Of a stretch of 64,000 bases of DNA, positions 1 through 8,533 are shown piece by piece. Made by a program: the position numbers and the translations under genes. The notes under the pieces were generated by a model. The model was not told where the DNA came from, made no database searches, and was given only the letters and a program-made list of their open reading frames with translations. This stretch comes from Caulobacter sp. BK020 (GTDB lineage: Bacteria > Pseudomonadota > Alphaproteobacteria > Caulobacterales > Caulobacteraceae): the NCBI RefSeq assembly GCF_004342605.1, contig NZ_SLZL01000008.1, positions 62,001-126,000 on the forward strand. The letters run 5' to 3'. Each line of letters starts with the position of its first letter. Position 1 is the first letter of the stretch.

Positions 1-423
1 ATAGGTCCGCGTCTCGCGCACGCCCGGCATCTTCACGAGGATGTCGCCTAGGAAGCCGCGATAGGCCTCCATGTCGCGCACCCGGGCCTTGATCAGGTAG
101 TCGAAGCCGCCGGCCACCATGTGGCATTCCAGGATCTCGGGCGCGCGGCGCACGGCCAGGGCGAAGTCGTCGAACACGTCGCCGGTCGTGCGGTCCAGCA
201 CCACCTCGACGAAGATCAGCAGGGCGCGATCGACCTTGGCCGGGTCGAGCAGGGCCGCATAGCCAGTGATGAAGCCCCGCTCGCGCAGCCGCCGCACCCG
301 GTCGAAGGTGGCGGCCGGCGACAGGTTGCAGCGTTTGGCCAGCTCGGCGTTGGTGATGCGACCGTCGGCCTGCAGGACCCGCAGAAGCCGGCGATCGGTG
401 TCGTCCAGAGCAGACATCGCCAT
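1..423 (-). CDS. putR: Lrp/AsnC-family transcriptional regulator, probable PutR (3' end outside window)
   Basis: The visible 141 residues carry an N-terminal winged helix (ALDDTDRRLLRVLQADGRI, then ITNAELAKRCNLSPAATFDR) and the start of a RAM ligand-binding domain. Lrp-family proteins are usually about 150-165 aa, so only a short C-terminal piece is missing. ATG codons at 423 and 417 are in frame; 423 is used. It is divergent from putA, the standard arrangement for an Lrp-type activator that responds to proline and drives putA, so PutR is inferred from position. A 49-bp module directly upstream is repeated in front of putA and is a plausible binding site. Family assignment is firm; the proline link is inference. 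Confidence 0.85.
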   Translation of the reverse strand, partial: MAMSALDDTDRRLLRVLQADGRITNAELAKRCNLSPAATFDRVRRLRERGFITGYAALLDPAKVDRALLIFVEVVLDRTTGDVFDDFALAVRRAPEILECHMVAGGFDYLIKARVRDMEAYRGFLGDILVKMPGVRETRTY

Positions 424-431
424 TTCCCCTT

Positions 432-816
432 CCAACCGAAGATAGTTCGGAATTTCATATCAACAAACAAAGCACCTTCGCCATAGCCAAGCCTATACCT
501 TCGATCGTCCTAGCGAGCTTGGCCGCCACTCCCCCCCCGGCGCCCCGGCGAACCTAGGACCAGCCTCCGCCACTCCCCCCGGCGGAGCGCAGACATGGCG
601 CCCTCTCCCCCGTCGGCGCCGTGTGAGAGCGGAAGGGACGCGCGACCTCCCCCCGTATCGCGTCCCTTCCCACCTCTCCTCTTCCCCAGCCTCTCCTCGC
701 CCTCCATGCTTCGACCGGGCCGCGACAGCCTGTCACGCGCCTGAAGCCGATCGCGTCATTCCAGGCCCCAACCGAAGATCATCCAGCTTCGACGCCAAAC
801 AAACGAAGCACCTTCG
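432..816. promoter_or_regulatory. putR-putA divergent regulatory region with two 49-bp direct modules
   Basis: The 437-bp gap between the divergent genes holds no supportable gene. Two modules of equal length lie at 432-480 and 768-816. Both begin CCAACCGAAGAT and end AGCACCTTCG, and both have CAAACAAAG or CAAACGAAG just before that end; the interiors differ. Module 1 abuts the regulator start codon and module 2 ends 44 bp before the putA ATG. The positions suit Lrp-type binding sites, one per promoter. Function is inferred. Confidence 0.5.
631..670. other. 12-bp inverted repeat in a C-rich spacer
   Basis: GGAAGGGACGCG at 631-642 is repeated in reverse complement at 659-670 around a 16-nt loop. 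It sits in a strongly C-rich, pyrimidine-biased stretch (about 520-730) between the two 49-bp modules. It may be a remnant of an interspersed repeat that separates the two regulatory modules, or an RNA hairpin in a putA leader. No T-run follows on either strand, so a terminator role is not supported. Confidence 0.4.
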
Positions 817-860
817 AACAATCCAGAGATATAGCGACGATATCCATCAACGAGGCGACC

Positions 861-3800
861 ATGACCGATTGGGACTCCCTGGACGACGGCAAGTATCGTG
901 ACGAGGCGGCGGTGATCGCCGATCTGCTGGCCGCCCAGCCCCTGAGCGCGGAGGATCGCGCCGCCGTCCGCGCCGAGGCCGAGGCCCTGGTCCGCGGCGC
1001 CCGGCGCAGCGTCCGCAAGCAGGGCGTGGTCGAAAGCTTCCTGCAGGAGTTCAGCCTCGGCACCCGCGAGGGCCTGGCCCTGATGTGCCTGGCCGAGGCC
1101 CTGCTGCGCACCCCCGACGACGACACCCGCGACCGGCTGATCGCCGAGAAGATCGGCTCGGCCGACTGGGCCAGCCACCTGGGCGGCAGCGACAGCCTGT
1201 TCGTCAACGCCTCGACCTGGGGCCTGATGCTGACCGGCAAGATCGTCGAGCCCGACGACCAGGCTCAGCGGGATCTGCCCGCGTTTATCAAAAAGATCGC
1301 CGGCCGCCTGGGCGAGCCGGTGATCCGCGCCGCCGTCGGCCAGGCCATCCGGATCATGGGCGAGCAGTTCGTGCTAGGCCGCACCATCGAGGCGGCCATC
1401 AAGCGCGCCGCCGGCGACGGCGACATCTGCAGCTTCGACATGCTGGGCGAAGGCGCCCGCACCGCCGCCGACGCCGCCCGCTACGAGAAGGCCTATGCCG
1501 ACGCCATCGAAACGGTCGGCAAGCTGTCCAACCGCGCCGGCCCCGAAGCCGGCCACGGCGTGTCGGTCAAGCTGTCGGCCCTGACCCCGCGCTACGAGGC
1601 CACGCAGGAAGCCCGCGTCTGGGATGAGCTCTATCCGCGCATCCTGCGCCTGGCCAGGATCGCCGCCCGGCACGACCTGAACTTCACCATCGACGCCGAA
1701 GAAGCCGATCGCCTGGCGCTGTCGCTGAAGCTGCTGGACCGCCTGTGCCGCGAGCCCGAACTGGGCGACTGGACCGGCCTGGGCCTGGCCGTCCAGGCCT
1801 ACCAGAAGCGCTGTCCCGAGGTGATCGCACGGCTGACGGCCCTGTCGAAGGAGACCCGCCGCCGCCTGATGGTCCGCCTGGTCAAGGGCGCCTACTGGGA
1901 CAGCGAGATCAAGCGCGCCCAGGTGGCGGGCCGTCCGGACTATCCGGTCTATACGACCAAGCCGGCCACCGACCTGTCGTACCTGGTCTGCGCCAAGGCC
2001 CTGATCGACGCGGCCCCGCACCTCTACGCCCAGTTCGCCACCCACAACGCCCACACCCTGGCCGCCGTGGTGCGGATGTCGAAGAACGCCGGCGTCAGGA
2101 TCGAGCACCAACGCCTGCACGGCATGGGCGAAGCGCTCTACAAGGCCGCCGACGACCTCTATGACGGGGTCACCCTGCGGGCCTACGCCCCGGTGGGCGG
2201 CCACGAGGACCTGCTGCCCTACCTGGTCCGCCGCCTGCTGGAGAACGGCGCCAACACCTCGTTCGTCCACGCCCTGCTCGACGAGCGGGTGCCGGTCGAG
2301 AAGGTGGTGGTCGACCCGGTCACCGCGGTGGAGGCCCACCCCGACCGCCACGCCAAGATCCCCACGCCGGTCGACGTCTACGGTTCGCGCCGGCGCAACA
2401 GCGCGGGCCTGGACCTGTCGGTGAAGGCTGACCGCGACCGCCTGGCCGCGCACGTGGCCGAACTGGACGGCCTGACCCTGTCGGCCGGCCCGCTGGTCGG
2501 CGGCAAGCTGACGGCCGGCGCCCCGCCGATGCCGGTGCAGAGCCCGGCCGACCACGACCGCGTCGTCGGCGTGGTTTCCGAGGCCCAGCCGCCGCAGATC
2601 GACCAGGCCTTCCGCCTGGCCCGCGCCGCCCAGCCGGCCTGGGACCAGGCCGGCGGCCCGGCCCGCGCCGAGGTGCTGCGCGCCATGGGCGACGCGCTGG
2701 AGGCCAATATCGAGCGCCTGTGCGCCCTGCTCTCGCGCGAGGCCGGCAAGACCCTGCCCGACGCCATCGCCGAGGTGCGCGAGGCGGTCGACTTCTGCCG
2801 CTACTACGCCAAGCTGGCCGAGGATCAGTTCGGCCTGGCCGGCGAGGTCCTGACCGGTCCGGTCGGCGAGACCAACAGCCTGCGCCTGGCCGGCCGCGGC
2901 GTCTTCGTCTGCATCAGCCCGTGGAACTTCCCGCTGGCCATCTTCACCGGCCAGGTCGCCGCCGCCCTGGCGGCCGGCAACGCCGTGCTGGCCAAGCCGG
3001 CGGAGCAGACGCCGCTGATCGCCTGCGAGGCGGTGAAGCTGTACCACGCGGCCGGCCTGGACCACCGCCTGCTGGCCCTGCTGCCGGGTCGCGGCGAGAC
3101 CGTCGGCGCGGCCCTGACCGCCCACGAGGGCCTGGACGGGGTGGCCTTCACCGGCGGCACCGACACCGCCTGGCGGATCAACCAGACCCTGGCCCAGCGG
3201 CAAGGCCCGATCGTGCCGTTCATCGCCGAGACCGGCGGGCTGAACGGCATGTTCGTCGACACCACCGCCCAGCGCGAGCAGGTGATCGACGACGTGATCC
3301 TGTCGGCCTTCGGCAGCGCCGGCCAGCGCTGCTCGGCCCTGCGCCTGCTGTTCCTGCCGCACGACACCGCCGACCACGTCATCGAGGGCCTGAAGGGGGC
3401 GATGGACGCGCTGGTGCTCGGCGACCCGGCCCTGGCCGTCACCGACGTCGGCCCGGTCATCGACGCCGACGCCAAGGCGGCCCTGGACCAGCACCTGCTC
3501 CGCCTGGACCGCGAGGCCAAGGTCCTGCACCAGCTGACGGCGCCGGAAGCGGGCACGTTCTTCGCCCCGGTCCTGGCCGAGATCCCCGCCGCCGACTTCC
3601 TGGAGCGCGAGGTGTTCGGCCCGGTGCTGCACGTGGTGCGCTACCGGCCCGAGGACCTGGAACAGGTGGCCGGCGCCCTGGCGGCCCGCCGCTACGGCCT
3701 GACCCTGGGCGTCCATTCGCGGATCGAGAGCTTCGCGGCCGACGTCCAGCGCCTGGTCCCGGCCGGCAACTGCTACGTGAACCGCTCGATGACCGGCGCC

Positions 3801-3953
3801 GTGGTCGGGGTCCAGCCGTTCGGCGGCGAGGGCCTGTCGGGCACCGGCCCCAAGGCCGGCGGCCCCCACGCCCTGCTGCGCTACGCGGTCGAGCGGGCGC
3901 TGAGCATCAACATCACCGCCCAGGGCGGGGATCCGACGCTGCTGAATCTCTGA
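861..3953 (+). CDS. putA: PutA, bifunctional proline dehydrogenase / L-glutamate-gamma-semialdehyde dehydrogenase
   Basis: Catalyses both steps of proline to glutamate: FAD-dependent proline oxidation (N-terminal half, TIM barrel) and NAD-dependent oxidation of glutamate semialdehyde (C-terminal aldehyde dehydrogenase half). At 1030 aa it is the short PutA type without the N-terminal ribbon-helix-helix repressor domain found in E. coli PutA (1320 aa), which fits control by the divergent Lrp regulator. Visible motifs are the PRODH stretch VKGAYWDSEIKRAQ, ALDH PWNFPLAIFTGQ, the general-base region IAETGGLNGMFVD and the catalytic cysteine in AGQRCSALR (about residue 824). The ATG at 861 follows GAGGCGACC. 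The complete domain content leaves little doubt. Confidence 0.97.
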   Translation: MTDWDSLDDGKYRDEAAVIADLLAAQPLSAEDRAAVRAEAEALVRGARRSVRKQGVVESFLQEFSLGTREGLALMCLAEALLRTPDDDTRDRLIAEKIGSADWASHLGGSDSLFVNASTWGLMLTGKIVEPDDQAQRDLPAFIKKIAGRLGEPVIRAAVGQAIRIMGEQFVLGRTIEAAIKRAAGDGDICSFDMLGEGARTAADAARYEKAYADAIETVGKLSNRAGPEAGHGVSVKLSALTPRYEATQEARVWDELYPRILRLARIAARHDLNFTIDAEEADRLALSLKLLDRLCREPELGDWTGLGLAVQAYQKRCPEVIARLTALSKETRRRLMVRLVKGAYWDSEIKRAQVAGRPDYPVYTTKPATDLSYLVCAKALIDAAPHLYAQFATHNAHTLAAVVRMSKNAGVRIEHQRLHGMGEALYKAADDLYDGVTLRAYAPVGGHEDLLPYLVRRLLENGANTSFVHALLDERVPVEKVVVDPVTAVEAHPDRHAKIPTPVDVYGSRRRNSAGLDLSVKADRDRLAAHVAELDGLTLSAGPLVGGKLTAGAPPMPVQSPADHDRVVGVVSEAQPPQIDQAFRLARAAQPAWDQAGGPARAEVLRAMGDALEANIERLCALLSREAGKTLPDAIAEVREAVDFCRYYAKLAEDQFGLAGEVLTGPVGETNSLRLAGRGVFVCISPWNFPLAIFTGQVAAALAAGNAVLAKPAEQTPLIACEAVKLYHAAGLDHRLLALLPGRGETVGAALTAHEGLDGVAFTGGTDTAWRINQTLAQRQGPIVPFIAETGGLNGMFVDTTAQREQVIDDVILSAFGSAGQRCSALRLLFLPHDTADHVIEGLKGAMDALVLGDPALAVTDVGPVIDADAKAALDQHLLRLDREAKVLHQLTAPEAGTFFAPVLAEIPAADFLEREVFGPVLHVVRYRPEDLEQVAGALAARRYGLTLGVHSRIESFAADVQRLVPAGNCYVNRSMTGAVVGVQPFGGEGLSGTGPKAGGPHALLRYAVERALSINITAQGGDPTLLNL

Positions 3954-3963
3954 CCTTGACGAT

Positions 3964-3999
3964 ATCGGCCATGGGTTGGATTCTCCGCCCATGGCCGAT
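3964..3999. promoter_or_regulatory. 12-bp inverted repeat spanning the antitoxin start codon
   Basis: ATCGGCCATGGG (3964-3975) and CCCATGGCCGAT (3988-3999) are perfect inverted arms around a 12-nt loop, just after the putA stop. The second arm contains the ATG (3991) of the antitoxin gene, and no Shine-Dalgarno sequence precedes that ATG. The element could be an autoregulatory operator, an RNA hairpin that masks the start codon, or a putA terminator stem. Structure is seen; role is inferred. Confidence 0.5.
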
Positions 4000-4245
4000 G
4001 GGTTCGACATTCACCTGGATCCCGAGCGCGCCGCCAAGCTCAAGGCGATGGCGGATCTGCTCGACATGACGCCCCAGGCCTATGCCGCGCTGCTGATTGA
4101 TCGAGGGCTCGGGGAAGTCGAGACCGGTCGGATCGACCCTGACCCAGCGATCGATCGCGCCATCATCGACCACGCCAAGCGCACCGGCCAGGCCAAACCT
4201 TGGTCCGAAGTGCGTGATCGCCTTCTCGCGCGCCACGGCCGGTAG
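3991..4245 (+). CDS. ParD/CopG-like antitoxin
   Basis: An 84-aa acidic protein whose N-terminus (FDIHLDPERAAKLKAMADLLDMTPQAYAALLIDRGL) has the spacing of a ribbon-helix-helix antitoxin: a short beta strand followed by two helices. The C-terminal part (AIIDHAKRTGQAKPWSEVRDRLL) resembles the toxin-binding tail of ParD-type antitoxins. The downstream ParE-like gene overlaps it, the usual antitoxin-first order. TTG at 3976 is an alternative in-frame start, but ATG 3991 gives the typical length and N-terminus. It probably represses its own operon together with the toxin. The family is recognised by pattern; no exact relative is named. Confidence 0.75.
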   Translation: MADGFDIHLDPERAAKLKAMADLLDMTPQAYAALLIDRGLGEVETGRIDPDPAIDRAIIDHAKRTGQAKPWSEVRDRLLARHGR

Positions 4246-4531
4246 CGTCCTGGCTCGTCCGGTTCACGTCTCGGCCCAGGCGGAACGCGACATCGAGCGC
4301 TTGCACGACTGGTTGTTGGAAAGGAGCCCGGCGGCCGCCATTCGACTGATCGCCTTGCTCGAAGAGAGTTTCGAGAGCCTGTCCCAGTTCTCTGACCGAG
4401 GACGCCTGGTCGACGATCGGATCAGGGAATTGATCGTGCCGTTCGGTGGCTCAAGCTACGTGATCCGCTATGAAGCCGACGCGGCGGGCGTTCTTGTCTC
4501 GCGCGTCTGGCATGGCCTCGAAGATCGCTAG
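4214..4531 (+). CDS. ParE/RelE-superfamily toxin
   Basis: About 105 aa. The core PVHVSAQAERDIERLHDWLLERSPAAAIRLIALLEESFESL, followed by GRLVDDRIRELIVPFGGSSYVIRYEADAAGVLVSRVWHGLEDR, matches the ParE fold: helical hairpin, then a four-strand sheet ending in the Arg/Trp-rich strand. ParE toxins usually poison DNA gyrase, while RelE relatives cut mRNA; the sequence alone does not settle which. The start is uncertain. GTG 4214 overlaps the antitoxin by 32 bp, no ATG lies nearer the conserved core, and a CTG near 4250 would be shorter. It is accessory content between putA and a GST gene. Confidence 0.75.
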   Translation: MIAFSRATAGSVLARPVHVSAQAERDIERLHDWLLERSPAAAIRLIALLEESFESLSQFSDRGRLVDDRIRELIVPFGGSSYVIRYEADAAGVLVSRVWHGLEDR

Positions 4532-4563
4532 GCGCGAGCCCTTCCCCAACGGCGGGGGCGCCC

Positions 4564-5235
4564 CTACCCCGCCAACGCCGCCTTGAACACCGCCAGCTGC
4601 TCGGTGAAGGCGCGCTGGTAGGCGGGCCGGGCCTCGGCGCGGGCGACATAGGCGGCGAGGTTGGGGTATTCGTCCAGCAGGCCGTGGCCCCTGACCCGCA
4701 GCAGCACCGAGGCCATCATCAGGTCGGCGGCGCTGAAGGCGCCATCCAGCCAGTCAGCGTCGCCGAGGCGGTCAGAGAGCTCGGCCAGCCGCGCGCGGAT
4801 GCGGTCGTGGACCATGGTCAGGCGCTCCTCGTACCAGCTCTTGTCGCGCTCGGTGAACATGACGAACTGCAGCTCGACGATCGACTGCTCGACCGTGCTG
4901 AGCGAGGCGAACATCCAGGTGACCGCCCGCGCCCGGGCGTCCGGGTCGTCGGGCAACAGGCCCGGACGCGTCTGGGCGATGTGGAGCACGATGCCTCCGG
5001 ACTCGAACAGCACCAGGTCGCCTTCCTCGTAGGTCGGGATCTGGCCGAACGGGTGAAGCGCCCGATGGGCCGGCTGCTTCATCTCGGCGAACGTGACCAG
5101 GCGGACATCGTAGGGCTGGCCGACCTCCTCCAGCGCCCAGCGCACGCGCATGTCGCGCGCCAGGCCCTGGCCGCGATCGGGCGAGGCCTTGAAGGCGGTG
5201 ATGGTGGGCTTCACGAGCGACGTGGCGGTGTTCAT
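4564..5235 (-). CDS. Glutathione S-transferase family protein
   Basis: 223 aa with the two GST domains. The N-terminal thioredoxin-like half contains RVRWALEEVGQPYDVRLV and the glutathione-binding cis-proline and Glu-Ser segment (FGQIPTYEEGDLVLFESGGIVLHIA). The C-terminal helical half ends with the hydrophobic capping motif around FSAADLMMASVLLR. The cytoplasmic enzyme would conjugate glutathione to electrophiles, but the substrate cannot be read from sequence. It is a single gene divergent from the GH5 gene. The ATG at 5235 gives a normal family length. Confidence 0.9.
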   Translation of the reverse strand: MNTATSLVKPTITAFKASPDRGQGLARDMRVRWALEEVGQPYDVRLVTFAEMKQPAHRALHPFGQIPTYEEGDLVLFESGGIVLHIAQTRPGLLPDDPDARARAVTWMFASLSTVEQSIVELQFVMFTERDKSWYEERLTMVHDRIRARLAELSDRLGDADWLDGAFSAADLMMASVLLRVRGHGLLDEYPNLAAYVARAEARPAYQRAFTEQLAVFKAALAG

Positions 5236-5434
5236 GGCGATGATCTCCCAATGGCTTGCTTCTCACCCAGGACGCATCAGCCGCGACCCGCCCGACAGGA
5301 CACATCAGCTTTTTTGCCAAGTCGCGACCTCATCGGCCAGAGACGGCACGACCATTCCGAAAGTGAATTTATTTAATCTCTTCCCTCAGGCCGCCGCTTC
5401 CCTTTAGGTTGCACAAAAACAAGGGGAGTGAACC

Positions 5435-6763
5435 ATGCTGTCGAGACGCCACCTGCTGGTCGCGGGAGCCGCCGCCATGGCCGCGGGCGGAGCCGCCGCC
5501 GAGACCGCCAAGCCCTCGCCAGGCTTCGTCACTGTCAAGGACGGCCGCCTGAACCTGGACGGCAAGCCCTATCGCTTCGTCGGCGCGAACCTGTGGTACG
5601 GGGCCTGGCTGGGATCGCCCGGCGCGTCCGGCGACCGCGCGCGGCTGGGGCGCGAGCTGGACCGGCTGAAGGCTCTGGGCGTCACCAACCTGCGCATCCT
5701 CGGCGCGGGCGAGACCTCGCCGGCCAAGGTGGCGATCTCCCCCACCTTCCGCGGGCCTGGCGAGGACTACGACCAGGACCTGCTCAAGGGCCTGGACGTG
5801 GTGCTGGCGCAGATGGCCAGGCGCGGCATGAAGGCGGTGATCTACGTCAACAACTTCTGGGACTGGTCGGGCGGCATGCCGGCCTATCTGCGCTGGACCG
5901 GCAATGGCCAGTGGTTCCAGCAGGGCGACCCGGCCCACCCCTGGCCCGAATTCGCCGACTACTCCGCTCGCTTCTACGGCGACGCCAAGGCTCAGGCCCT
6001 GTTCCAGCACTACCTGCGCGCCCTGGTCGGCCGGACCAGCAGCGTCACCGGCAAGCCCTATCGCGACGACCCGACGATCATGGCCTGGCAGCTGGCCAAC
6101 GAGCCGCGCCCGGGCGGCAGCGAAGCGTTCGGCGTCGCCAACCTGCCCACCTACTATCGCTGGATCGCGCAGACCTCGGCCCTGATCAAGACGCTGGACC
6201 CGCGCCACCTGGTCACCACCGGCAGCGAGGGCGCCATGGGCTGCCTACAGCGCGAAACCTGCGTGGTCGAGGCCCACAAGCCCGCCAGCATCGACTACCT
6301 GACCCTGCACGTCTGGCCCAACAACTGGGGCTGGATCGACCCGAAGAACCAGCCGGCGACCTATGAAGCCGGCGAGGCCAAGTGCCGCGACTACGTGGCG
6401 CGTCACATCGCCATCGCCAAGCAGCTGGGCAAGCCACTGGTGATCGAGGAGTTCGGCCTGGTCCGCGACGGCCGCGCCTTCACGCCGGGCGGGCCGACCA
6501 CCGACCGCGACCGGTTCTACAGGATGATGTTCGGCCTGGTCGAAGCCGACATGAAGGCGGGCGGTCCGCTGGCCGGGACCAACTTCTGGGCCTGGAACGG
6601 CGAGGGCCGCGCCCAGCACGCCGACGCCTGGTTCAAGATGGGCGACCGCGCCTATGTCGGCGATCCCCCGCAGGAGGAGCAGGGCCTGTTCGGCGTATTC
6701 GACACCGACGCCTCGACCCTGGCCGTGGTGCGGGACCACGCAAAAGCGGTGGCCGCGATCTAG
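5435..6763 (+). CDS. Secreted glycoside hydrolase family 5 enzyme, mannan endo-1,4-beta-mannosidase-like
   Basis: 442 aa. The N-terminus (LSRRHLLVAGAAAMAAGGAAAE) is a Tat-like signal with twin Arg. The mature protein is a GH5 TIM barrel. LVVNGKPF-type mannanase features appear as LDGKPYRFVGANLWYG, the acid/base Glu lies in WQLANEPRPGG (about residue 223), and the nucleophile in VIEEFGLVRDG (about residue 339). The pattern is closest to GH5 subfamily 7 mannanases, which cut beta-1,4-mannan backbones. It starts after a strong ribosome-binding site (AAGGGGAG) and is not in an operon. The family is secure; mannan specificity is inferred. Confidence 0.87.
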   Translation: MLSRRHLLVAGAAAMAAGGAAAETAKPSPGFVTVKDGRLNLDGKPYRFVGANLWYGAWLGSPGASGDRARLGRELDRLKALGVTNLRILGAGETSPAKVAISPTFRGPGEDYDQDLLKGLDVVLAQMARRGMKAVIYVNNFWDWSGGMPAYLRWTGNGQWFQQGDPAHPWPEFADYSARFYGDAKAQALFQHYLRALVGRTSSVTGKPYRDDPTIMAWQLANEPRPGGSEAFGVANLPTYYRWIAQTSALIKTLDPRHLVTTGSEGAMGCLQRETCVVEAHKPASIDYLTLHVWPNNWGWIDPKNQPATYEAGEAKCRDYVARHIAIAKQLGKPLVIEEFGLVRDGRAFTPGGPTTDRDRFYRMMFGLVEADMKAGGPLAGTNFWAWNGEGRAQHADAWFKMGDRAYVGDPPQEEQGLFGVFDTDASTLAVVRDHAKAVAAI

Positions 6764-6784
6764 AAGCGCTCGCGGGAGCCGGCC

Positions 6785-8467
6785 CTAGCAGCCCGGCCCC
6801 GCCCCCAGCGGCAGGCAGCGGCCGTCGACGTCGGCCGGGACGGGCACGCCGGTGACCGCCGCGAGGGTCGGGGCGATGTCGACGGTCTCGATCGGCAGCA
6901 CGCGCTCGCGGGCCGGGCCGCCCTTCCACCAGAACAGGATCGGCACCCGGCGGTCGTAGTTCCACGGGCTGCCGTGGCTGGCCACGTAGGTGGCGCCGGC
7001 CGAGGCGGGGGTCAGGTAAGGCTGGAAGGCCACCAGGATGTCGCCGACCCGGCCGGGATAGGCGCTGCGGCGCATCCGCTCGGCGACGCTGATCTCGTCC
7101 GGCGGCGTGCCCTTGGGCGGCGGGGCGGCCGTGACCAGGGCGTTGGCGTCGTAGGCCGCGAACACCTCGGGACGCTTGTCCAGGATGGCCAGAGCGGCGG
7201 CGGTGACCCGGGCGTGGTCGCCGGCGGTCGGCGCCTTGCCGTCAGCCCCGACCACGTACAGCGACTCGATGCCGCCGGCCTGGACCAGCGGGTCGTAGGC
7301 CAGCCGCAGCTGCTGTCGAACGGCGGCGTTGAGATCCTTCAGCCACTGGACAGGCGGCACGCGGCCGGCGTCATAGCCCTGTTGGGCCAGGCGTTCGGGG
7401 AAGTCCGAGCCGCCATGGTCGGCGGCCAGCACGACCAGCACCGGACCCTTGACCTTGTCCAGGCTGTCGAGGAACACGCCCAGCCGGTCGTCCAGCCGCA
7501 TCAGGTGGTCGCACATCTCCGGCCCTTTGCTGCCGAAGCGGTGGCCGATGAAGTCAGTGGCCGACAGGCTGATGGCCAGGACGTCGGTCGCCTCGCCGTC
7601 GCCCAGCTTGAACTGGTCGCGCAGCATCTGGGCGGCGTCCAGGGTGACCCGGTCGGTATAGGGGCTGACCGCGAGGTCATCGGTCGCCGCCGCTTCGTCC
7701 TTCGGCGCCGGACGCGGAAGGGCGGCGCGCCAGGCCCGGCCGCCGGTGACGTAGTCGTCCTCCAGCGCCGCGCAACGCTTGTCGCCATAGGTCCAGGTGA
7801 ACGGGTGGGTCTTCTGGTCGGCGACGAGCCGCGCGTTGAACGCCGCCACCGGCGCCAGCCGGGCCTTGGCGTCCTGGCCGGGCTCGACCCAGGTGGTCAT
7901 GCCGAAACGCGTCTCCAGCCAGAACACCCCGTCGGCGTGGTGGCCGGCCATGTTGATCGCCCCGCGGTCCTTGCCCGACACCGCATAGACCCGGCTCGCG
8001 GGCGAGACCGCCTTCAGCCAGTCGCCATAGGTGTCGGCCATCAGCAGCTTGGGACTGACCAGGCGGCCGCCGCCCGACGGGTCGTTGGCCAGGGTCACCG
8101 ACGGGTCGGCCAGGCAATAGGTCTTCTGGCCGGTCGCCAGGTCGTAGAAGTCGTTGGCGACGATGCCGGTCTTGTTCGGAGACTTGCCGGTCAGCAGGGT
8201 GGAGTGGCCGGGACAGGTCTCGGTCATGCCGTGCGACTGGTAGCCGCTCGGATAGACCGTGCCCTGCCGCGCCAGCCGCCCCAGGCCGCCGTGGAAGTCG
8301 GCCCGGTACTGCTCGAACAGGCTGGATCCGAACTGGTCGATCGAGATCACCACCACCAGCTTGGGTCTGGGCGCCGCGACCGGCGCGGCGAGAGCCTGGG
8401 TCAACGGGGCGGCGAGGACGGCGGCGGTCAGGGCCGCCACGGCGAGCGGTTTGGGCAAGCTGGACAT
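6785..8467 (-). CDS. Secreted alkaline-phosphatase-superfamily enzyme (PafA-like / type I phosphodiesterase)
   Basis: 560 aa with a Sec signal (PLAVAALTAAVLAAPLTQALAAP). The metal-dependent phosphotransferase core is visible: first aspartate in KLVVVISIDQFGSSLF, nucleophilic Thr in MTETCPGHSTLLTGKSPNKTGI, then ISLSATDFIGHRFG and VVLAADHGGSDFPERLA, and a C-terminal histidine in VASHGSPWNYDRRVPILFW. This is the PafA/PhoX-independent type of phosphate monoesterase, active in the periplasm with two zinc ions. ATG 8467 is preferred over TTG 8479, because it begins a normal signal peptide. It is convergent with the GH5 gene. The natural substrate is unknown. Confidence 0.88.
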   Translation of the reverse strand: MSSLPKPLAVAALTAAVLAAPLTQALAAPVAAPRPKLVVVISIDQFGSSLFEQYRADFHGGLGRLARQGTVYPSGYQSHGMTETCPGHSTLLTGKSPNKTGIVANDFYDLATGQKTYCLADPSVTLANDPSGGGRLVSPKLLMADTYGDWLKAVSPASRVYAVSGKDRGAINMAGHHADGVFWLETRFGMTTWVEPGQDAKARLAPVAAFNARLVADQKTHPFTWTYGDKRCAALEDDYVTGGRAWRAALPRPAPKDEAAATDDLAVSPYTDRVTLDAAQMLRDQFKLGDGEATDVLAISLSATDFIGHRFGSKGPEMCDHLMRLDDRLGVFLDSLDKVKGPVLVVLAADHGGSDFPERLAQQGYDAGRVPPVQWLKDLNAAVRQQLRLAYDPLVQAGGIESLYVVGADGKAPTAGDHARVTAAALAILDKRPEVFAAYDANALVTAAPPPKGTPPDEISVAERMRRSAYPGRVGDILVAFQPYLTPASAGATYVASHGSPWNYDRRVPILFWWKGGPARERVLPIETVDIAPTLAAVTGVPVPADVDGRCLPLGAGPGC

Positions 8468-8533
8468 GGCCGCCAACAAGCACCGTCACAAAACCGTCGC
8501 AAGCCGGAAGTGATCCGAACCCGGCGTTTTGAG

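Noticed and set aside
1374..4010. 878-codon open frame antisense to putA
   Set aside because: High-GC bias produces long shadow frames opposite real genes; the product is a low-complexity Gly/Arg/His/Gln sequence with no domain, and putA itself is unmistakable.
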